Source: Diplocarpon mali (Eukaryota > Ascomycota > Leotiomycetes > Helotiales > Drepanopezizaceae). From it: a DNA stretch of 64,000 bases. The translations under genes and the position numbers were made by a program. Of this stretch, positions 57,045-64,000 are shown piece by piece. Below the pieces are notes generated by a model that had not been told where the DNA came from, ran no database searches, and saw only the letters and a list, made by a program, of their open reading frames with translations. The first letter of the stretch is position 1; each line of letters opens with the position of its first letter. Where the stretch lies: positions 310,001 through 374,000 of the forward strand of contig JAENRP010000002.1 of NCBI GenBank assembly GCA_024741835.1. Reading direction: 5' to 3'.

Positions 57045-57986
57045 GATGAGGCTCTGCGGATCTGCGAGATGCTATTGCGAAGGTTGTATGTAGGAAGAAG
57101 CGAGAAGCTACCTGCATGGATTCTCTTGTATAGATGACGGACGGCTTGCTGGCGCTGGCGGAGCGACGTCGGCGGCCCAGAGAGCTGTGATTGCGTTCTC
57201 TTGACGAGGGTTTTGTTTCGTCGTGGGAGAAGGGCTGGGATGGGCGAGAATCCTGAAGCCGATGTCGAGGAGTCTGTATTGTCTTGGCAACCAGTGGGGC
57301 CCCCACTTTTGCCTTGGGTGCTCGCTTCGCGCTCTCTCGGGATTGAGGATCCAAATGCAATCCAGAGCTCCCATCACCGACAGATATCGACCAATATCCG
57401 GTGCTGGCTCGATCTCATCGAGTCCAACAGTGCCGAGTCTCGTGACAGCTGTCGAGGCATCAAATGGGAAGGTCCATGCGAGCGAAACAAGCGTGCCAGG
57501 GCGTTGTTGACTTTCGGCAAACTCCGGCATGGCAGGAAATGTTGCAAAGCTGCATCGAAGCTTCATAGATATAATTCCAAAAGGTCCAGCCTCTTCTGAA
57601 TACTGACCTCTCGACCGCACTGGGGGGGAGGGGCGGGGGGGCTGGCATCCAGGCATGTATCGTTTATATGTGTGACGAGATTTGCGGATTCACAACAACA
57701 CGGAGTGATCGTCGAATTACACGTTTCTCCAAGAGGTGAACAAAGCACATGGATACGGAAATCTCAAAGGACTAGGTCCAGATGAACGGTAGCGATGTGT
57801 ACCAGACTTGAGGCCCATTACTGCCGGACTCACCAAGATGTTGTATCGTGGCAGCTAGTCTTTCCCAGTCCGTCTTGCTATCATTCCCGTCGCCACATTG
57901 CCCCCAACCGTTTGATATACTCCTCTATTGAACGTCCAAAATTTCCCCCTTCTCCAAAAGCTTCTCCCAGGCCCCGGTCCACTCAC
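57045..57986. other. Gap between amidase and GFA-domain gene
   Basis: No supported gene; both-strand frames of up to about 180 codons overlap and lack domains. It should contain the amidase promoter and the 3' UTR of the GFA-domain gene. Confidence 0.5.
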
Positions 57987-59074
57987 TCACTCGCTCCCCC
58001 GAACTGTACCATCCCTTAGTACCATCTCTTCCCCCTCCCTCTTCTTCGCACTCTCCTCTTCCTCCACCTCCCTCTTCCGCTTCTTCACAGCCTCCGCAGG
58101 GCTATCGGCAATCAATTCGCTCTGTCCCTGCATCCCAGCCCACTTCGGCAAGCCATCATTGACATCTACTGCTCGATCGGCGTAGAACATGTGGCACCTA
58201 GAGTAATCGTTAACTCTTCCCCGGTATATTTTGGACACGCGGACCGCTCGCCAGCCCCAACAGGAGGAGGAAAAAGGCCGGAGGAACAGCATGACAATAC
58301 GACCGAGGTGAATAGATTGTAAGAAACTCAACCTACTCCGCCCCCCAGGCTCTCCCCACCGCCGCATCATCCAGCCCCCCCGGAAACAGCAGGATCATCT
58401 TCCTGCCCTCATCCATGATCAGACTACCGCAGTGCGCGCACGACACCTTGCACGGCAATTTATGCCGCGTCGTTTTCTCGCTGCTGTCGTACCACCTCAG
58501 GTCGTGGTGGCCGCGCAGGAAGTTGATGTCTGACTTGTTGAAGATGGCTGCATGCTGGAAGGGGGCGCCTGAGTGGTGTGTTGATGTTAGCGTGGATATC
58601 TGTACGTACACATGTATATATGTATGTATTTTTATAGGGTGTGGTGTGTGTAGTGTGGAGCTTCAAGGATATTTGTGAAGNNNNNNNNNNNNNNNNNNNN
58701 NNNNNNNNNNNNNNNNNNNNNNNNNNNNNNNNNNNNNNNNNNCTCGAAAAGGGAATATAAGGTCAAGAACCTGGCATCTAGCATCTGGATGCGGACGGGA
58801 CGTCAGAGAACGCAAGTCACGAACCGTGAATCCGCCGACATGTCCCACAATGGCAAAACTTGGCCTTCAGCGGCTTCTCCCGGCAAATCTGGTACCGTAC
58901 TTTGCCGCAGTGACACCCGCCTTCGTGCACAGATGTGAAGCCGTCGTTCGTATGGATCTGATAGGGCTCCCGGAACTTCCAGTCGTTGTGAGGCCCGTCG
59001 ACAGCGCTGGCGTCGTGGCCTTGCGATTTGGCGGTCTCTTTGTTTTGTGAGCAGGCGGATCCGGAGGCGGACAT
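57987..59074 (-). CDS. GFA/CENP-V domain zinc protein
   Basis: Member of the glutathione-dependent formaldehyde-activating (GFA) fold family, small zinc-binding proteins; in most fungal copies the substrate is unknown. Exons (minus) 59074-58825, 58568-58337, 58197-57987; 230 residues. Zinc-site motifs: GGCHCGKVRY (C54, C56), FCHCGTCRRIHG (C74, C76, C79) and, after the first intron, SCAHCGSLI. The region between (APFQHAAIFNKSDINF) matches the family's core sheet. The first intron contains 62 unresolved bases (58681-58742), so the exon 1-exon 2 join rests on motif continuity and phase only. The C-terminal tail is Lys/Glu-rich (KKRKREVEEEESAKKREGEE), possibly a nuclear signal (inference). Confidence 0.88.
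58681..58742. other. Assembly gap (62 N)
   Basis: A run of unresolved bases inside the predicted first intron of the GFA-domain gene. The bases on both sides carry no exon motif, so coding loss is unlikely, but intron length is unknown. Confidence 0.99.
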
Positions 59075-59546
59075 GCCTGGGTTTCAGAAGAAGGGGAGGG
59101 GTTTTAAGAGGAGGCTGGGCCGGAGGCGACGGGCGGATGATTTGGAGAATGGATTTACTTTGCACGTCTGCTGAGGGCGGAGGCGAGACAAGAACATGGG
59201 AATGGTATGGGATATCTTGCAAGAACCGGGAGGTTAAGACAGAGGTCAAGTCGACGAGCAAGAAGAGAAGAAGGAGGCAGGGTGGTCCTTCGGCGGTTCA
59301 TTCGTGCATCGACGATCAACGGGTGGAGGACTAGTCTAGTACCTTTCTAGTACACTCGTCACAACTTCTCTTTGCGCCCCTTGTCCCCGGGCCCGTTCCT
59401 GCGCAAGGGCGTCCAGAGCAGAGGCACAACATCCTGTGTGGGTACTCGTCCACAGTCCACCGTCATGGTCCATAGTCTATAGTCTATAGTCTATAGTCCA
59501 TAGACCATAGACCATAGACCATAGACCATAGACCATAGACCATAGA

Positions 59547-59597
<51 letters not shown>

Positions 59598-59867
59598 GTA
59601 GTCCGTAGTCCGTAGTCCTTAGTCCACAGTCCCCAGCCCCGTCATTCCGCGCGGTAGCCGTGGCGGAGGGATGTTTGTGGCGCAGACGTGGCTGAAGCGC
59701 CACACCGGTAGTGACGTTGCCCATAAACCGGGGCTGCCCGCTCAGGCATGAGACAGCAAGTCGTCACGTGCACGGGGGGCATCTTTCGTGATGCCGGCTG
59801 GAAACGAACGGCCCCTCGTCTTCAGATTCCAGCAGCAAGGGTTGCTCCGCGTGGCGCAAGCCAACAA
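59075..59867. other. Gap between GFA-domain and 5-phosphatase genes
   Basis: Holds the 7-bp array at about 59470-59625 and otherwise no recognisable feature. Contains the promoter of the GFA-domain gene and the 3' end region of the 5-phosphatase gene. Confidence 0.6.
59470..59625. repeat. 7-bp array (TAGTCTA, then CATAGAC, then CATAGTC)
   Basis: About 21 units of 7 bp. The unit changes in blocks: about four TATAGTC-type, about six CATAGAC, about seven CATAGTC, then CGTAGTC. The first block is nearly the reverse complement of the second (G-T wobbles allowed), so it could fold into a hairpin. Confidence 0.88.
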
Positions 59868-62800
59868 TCAGCGGCCGTTGTCCCGCGATCGGTCCGCGGC
59901 TCGGTTTGCCTTGTCTTGCTCTTGTTTCTCGAGCTGGCAAACCATCTTTTGGGAAGTCACTTTGTCGAATCCGAGATAGTCGACGAGATAGTGTTGCCTG
60001 TAGTGTCAGTACACAGTAGAGGGAGCGTGAAATGGATTCCAGGCACGTTACCTCGCTTCATGGATAAAACGCTTTTTCCTGTCCGCCAGGGCCTGTAGAC
60101 ACTCTGCCCATTTCTGCCCCCGTTGCTCTGCGGATATCGTCTTGACCTCGATCTCGAACTCCGCAATGACAGGCCTGTGGTCTGATATACGGAAGTCTTC
60201 TCGGCGATAGTCCAGTTGCTTGATGCGATCTCCGCCTCGGAACAGTACTCGGTCGCAGTATGCTGGCGTTCTTTGCTTGCCACTGGTATCGTAGACATCC
60301 GTCCCGACGTCGTATTTGTACGTCGGTGCAAACGTAATCTGCCCTTCATCAAACGCCCGCATCTTATGCCACGGGTTCCTTGCTCTCGCCCGGAGCAGCT
60401 GGTCTCTGGCGAGGAGTTTGTAGATCTCGTTCCTTTGCAAAAAATGGAGAACGTTACTGGTACTTGTAGTGTCGATACGATAATTTAAGTCTCCGTTCAG
60501 GACACAGATTTCGTGGTCCATAACCATAGTTCCGGTTCCGCCTGATACAAAGCTATCTTGCCGGACACCAACGTCCTTCACTGGCGAAAGGAGCTCGCTA
60601 TCAAAGATCGCTTCAAGGTCGGCGGTTCGTTCTTTGGAGTGATTTTGGCCCGCAGCAAGATGGCAATTGATAAAGCACATCGAGGTATCGTCTAGCATGA
60701 ATCGAACAATCAAAGCTCCCTGTTCTAAGGTCAGATATAGCACGGAGCTTGAAGGTAGATGGACACAAACCTTGTTTCCGTGGAGACCGCTAAGACCTCG
60801 CTTGAGCTCGGCTTGGTCGAGATTGCGAATTCGATGTTGCAATGGATTTTTAACAAACACCATGGTGTAGAGCCCGACGAGCTTGGAGTTGTGGAGTGGG
60901 AAATAAAGCGCATCGAGGTCGTCCATGCAACGTTTAAGGAACTGTGTCCATTCTCGATAGGCGCGACTCATGTGCTCAAGAGCTGAAGACGAGTCTACCT
61001 TCTTTTTCGATGACACGAAAAAGGTTTCTGGTATGGCCGGTTAGTCCATAATCATTCAAATGCAAATTAAATACACACTGGTCATAGTTTTCTTATCTTC
61101 CAGGTCGACTAGTTCCTGGAAACTAAAGACGACTATATCGGGAAGGTCACTTTTTTGGAGTAGATCCTGGAAGAAATTTGCATCTTGGGCGTGTCGTGTT
61201 TGTTTCAAGGTAGATGGTGCAGATGCGCCGGCATTCCAAGTCATGAAAAGAGCCTTGATGGGCGTAATGTTCGCATACTCGTTTTCGTATGACTGCATGT
61301 GATTTTCTTTAGATGTCAGTAAGCGATTTTCAAGTCGAGAAAGAGTATCAGTACCAAGCCAATCAGCTTCTAACAATCCGTCCCATACTCGTATCATGTT
61401 GTCCTGCCCAAGTGAAACAACCTGAGCACGACCAATTTCCCAACAGCTACTCTGGTCGGCGATCAACTTTACGACCTGTGAGTCATGTGCCTGCCAGTCT
61501 TTTTTCACGTTCCAAATAGTTGGCTTTGTGTCGTAAACATAGATTGCCCCGGTACTAAATCCAGCCCAGAGATAACCATCAGAGCTCGCCAACGACGATA
61601 TCTTGTACTGACTTATGTTCACAACACCTAAACACGAATAGTCCCGTCGAGAGTAAATACTAATCTTCCCGTTAGCGTGTCCAAAGTATACTTCTTCGGA
61701 CAGTCCGATTGTCGAGCCAGAAGTGATGTCGCCAGTATCCGGTTGACTCAGAGTGCCCTGCAGCACCTGAAATTGGCTAGACCCATCCTCGCTAGGTGTG
61801 TAAACTCGGATCTCCTTTCCGGAAGCTTGCCATAATTCGTCTCCAACAACCATAGAAAACGTGTGACCTTTCGCTACTCGGAAATTTTTGATCGGGCTTT
61901 CGGTAAGACTGGGAGCTCCAGTACTGTCTGGCGCCCACACGATCAAAGAGCCACCATCGTCGAGCGTCCACATTTGATTGAGATGCCTACAGATCTTAAT
62001 AACATCCCGACGGGTGTGGGCATTCTTGGTCGCCACAATTGTCGACGTGGGCACGTCGATTTCAAGGAGGTCACCAGAATTAGTGCCAAGCCAGAGCCGG
62101 GTCCCTTCGTCCTCCACGACGGCCGTAGGCTTGAAAGCAATACACAAAATCTTCATTCCCTCAGTATGGGCAAGATTGACCAGGAAATCGCCAGTGACTA
62201 GGCTCCATACTCGAGTCATGCTGCCCGTAGTGCAGATAAATTCGCCACATACGTCGAATATGCGAGTATCATGTTTCGTTGACAACTCCGTAGCTCCCTT
62301 CCGAGGGACCGGTTCTCGTCGATTGGAACGAGTGATGTCCGGATACACCCCAGGTTCCGCTTCCTTGTGGAGGGTTACAGAGGCCGCGTCAAGTGATTGG
62401 CGGGCATCCATGCTGACTCCTGGGTTCCTAAATTCGATTGGAGTTCTTTCAGATGTCGTGTCGACTGTTGCTGATCGTCCGTGGCGCGGCGGAGTCTGCA
62501 ATTGCTGGACTTGTAACTGCTTGATCGGTGTAGACGACACTCGTTTAGGTGGAGTGGCGTACGCAGACGCATCTTCTGGTATTGTCCTTTGTGTCACTCC
62601 CATAGGTCGAGATCTGTCAATTGAAGGACGTGGTGGCGGCGGCATAGTATCACGAAATCCACGCGCTTTCGATGGCTCAGTGACAGCCTGAGGTCTGGTA
62701 GGTAATGCTGGCCTCTGCTCTCCTGTACCATGAGGAGAGAAAGCCCCTCGATTGAGCCCATTGGTCTCATGGTCAAGTCTTCTGGTAGCTATAGAGTGAT

Positions 62801-63798
62801 GGAGGGGTGGTGGATCGAAGGGTTTATAGCTAGGCTCAACGGCATTTTGGGGCACAGCAGCATTCGATGACCAGGTGCGTGACGAGTCTGGTGAAGTGAG
62901 CTCATTTTCGGGGCTACTGACACTGCTTGACGGGGAACAGAAAGGGGACGTTCTATCCAACGCGGCCTGAGAACCGGGCTCTAGAGTCGTGTTTACCGTC
63001 CGGGCCGCAAGAAACATGGGCTTACTACTGATTTTAGGCTTGTCTGCTCGGTTAACAGGTGGAGGCTTTGACTTTGTCGTCGCGTCTTGAAATCCTTTGG
63101 TAGCATCTCTTCTGAACTCTCCAGATCTCCGAGGGGGTGGTGGTGAAGGCGGCTGGGAAGGGGATATGGTAGGGGACGTCGCGGATTCTAAGAGAGAAGT
63201 ATTGGATCTAGTGGGTATCTTGAACTGCCGTGTAGACGCACTACCCGAAGAAGCAGAGCCGGGAGAATCTGTCGAGAGATACGAAGGGCCGTGTGGCAGA
63301 ACAGAAGTTGATGTGTTTGCCTTGGTCGGCGATTGTGGTGGTTCTATCGTGACTGATGGGGTTACGATAGAAGGGCTTATGGTCGACATAGGACGGGGGC
63401 GAATGTTTCTCGTGGGTGAGGAGGATAGATGCGCCGAAGCTCTTCGCGGGATTCGTAGTCCATTATCCATGGCATCCTTCTCTCTTCCTCTAGCTACCCA
63501 CGCTTCACCCCCCAAAGTAGAATCTTCTTGCTTCGTAGATCCGGGTCTAAAAATGTCCGTTTCCCCATACGAAACACTGCCTCCAGTTGGCTGCGGCGAA
63601 ATGGGCTTGGGTCCCATAGGTGGTGGTGCTTTTCGCTTAGAACTGGCCATTTGCTCGAAATGGGAGCGCAAGGAGGAGACCGGCTTCTGCAGTACCCAGT
63701 TAGTAAACAATACGTCGGCAAATTTTTTTAGCCTGAGCTTCGAATACTCCACCTACTATTGAGGAGCCATCAAGGCTCTCCGCCGCAGGTTCCTCCAT
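59868..63798 (-). CDS. WD40-type inositol polyphosphate 5-phosphatase
   Basis: Removes the 5-phosphate of phosphoinositides at membranes. Exons (minus) 63798-63757, 63686-61079, 61027-60771, 60719-60052, 59997-59868; 1234 residues. Layout: short start MEEPAAESLDGSSI then KPVSSLRSHFEQM; a long Ser/Pro-rich disordered region (about 40-470); a WD40-like beta-propeller (about 480-820: DTRIFDVCGEFICTTGSMTRVW, MKILCIAFKP, YLWAGFSTGAIYVYD, VVSLGQDNMIRVWDG); and the catalytic domain with LFMTWNAGA, FSFQELVDLE, NGDLNYRID (about 1044-1052), TPAYCDRVLF (1120-1129) and SDHRPV (1148-1153), the family's Mg-binding and catalytic motifs. The third intron (60770-60720, 51 nt) is open in frame but its removal restores HGNKGALIVRFML. 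The start was chosen because ACCATGG gives an ideal context and its exon joins in phase (ATA|GTAGGT). Confidence 0.93.
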
Positions 63799-64000
63799 GG
63801 TGAAAGTTGCAGACACCAAGAGGGCTTATTCAAGGTCGATTCGCATGCCCATCTGGGTTCTGACCAAGTACTCATAGAGCAATCTTACTTCAGAGATGAT
63901 ATGCGCTTGGTCGTGAATGGTCGCAGTCGGTCATCAAGGAGCATCGTAGAGGGGGAGCACTCCTGAGGGGTTTGTGTTTCGTATTGAGGATCAAACGTCA
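63799..64000. other. 5' flank of the 5-phosphatase gene
   Basis: Untranscribed or leader sequence upstream of the start codon to the right edge. An in-frame upstream ATG near 63876 gives an open Trp-rich lead, which I regard as leader. Confidence 0.5.

Noticed and set aside
59491..59724. Tyr-Gly-Leu repeat protein
   Set aside because: Translation of the 7-bp array.
63796..63880. Upstream start for the 5-phosphatase near 63876
   Set aside because: The ACCATGG start at 63798 is in phase with exon 2 and matches the expected short N-terminus better than the Trp-rich lead.

Overview
The window is nuclear DNA of a filamentous ascomycete (Pezizomycotina). Evidence: genes broken by short GT...AG introns (about 50-230 nt) with CTAAC/CTGAC-type branch points; fungal-specific families (Ppo fatty-acid dioxygenase, HET-domain protein, microbial-type opsin close to Leptosphaeria rhodopsin); a eukaryotic initiator tRNA; and a Tc1/mariner relic whose decay is dominated by C-to-T and G-to-A changes, as expected of RIP. 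I cannot name the species. The reading frames were spliced by hand, so junctions are predictions unless phase and homology both support them.

Layout. 1-3.6 kb: a Ppo/linoleate diol synthase gene (minus), only its last few codons lying off the left edge. 3.6-10.4 kb: a gene-free, repeat-rich stretch with hexamer, nonamer and 14-bp arrays, a 107-bp tandem repeat, a RIP-decayed Tc1/mariner element (7007-8287) and its 170-bp MITE derivative (8730-8899). 10.5-12.1 kb: a secreted FAD-linked oxidase. 13.3-14.2 kb: succinate dehydrogenase cytochrome b subunit. 14.2-20.5 kb: gene-poor, holding a tRNA-Leu-like relic and an intact initiator tRNA-Met. 20.5-21.8 kb: CoA-transferase III / alpha-methylacyl-CoA racemase-like enzyme. 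23.8-26.2 kb: dynamin VPS1. 26.2-28.3 kb: unresolved coding debris and a 106-bp solo-LTR-like insertion. 28.4-29.7 kb: ribokinase. 30.8-33.5 kb: GID7/WDR26 (minus), head to head with VMA1 at 34.6-36.8 kb. 36.8-40.4 kb: gene-free. 40.5-41.5 kb: proton-pump-type opsin. 43.6-45.0 kb: CASTOR-like ACT-domain protein. 45-53.2 kb: an 8-kb gene desert with an interstitial telomere-like repeat. 53.2-55.2 kb: HET-domain protein. 55.3-57.0 kb: amidase. 58.0-59.1 kb: GFA-domain zinc protein (intron contains an assembly gap). 59.9-63.8 kb: WD40-type inositol polyphosphate 5-phosphatase.

The genes do not form one pathway or an obvious biosynthetic cluster. Housekeeping genes (sdhC, vps1, vma1, gid7, ribokinase, 5-phosphatase) are mixed with accessory ones (Ppo, FAD oxidase, opsin, HET, amidase, GFA) and separated by long repeat-bearing gaps. 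Several products act on endomembranes (VPS1, the V-ATPase catalytic subunit, the 5-phosphatase) and two relate to nutrient state (GID7, CASTOR-like), but adjacency here is no evidence of joint function. I did not find a convincing new multi-gene system. The most informative non-genic signals are the mariner/MITE pair with a microhomology deletion junction, the LTR-like insertion with target duplication, the 107-bp array and the interstitial telomere repeat.
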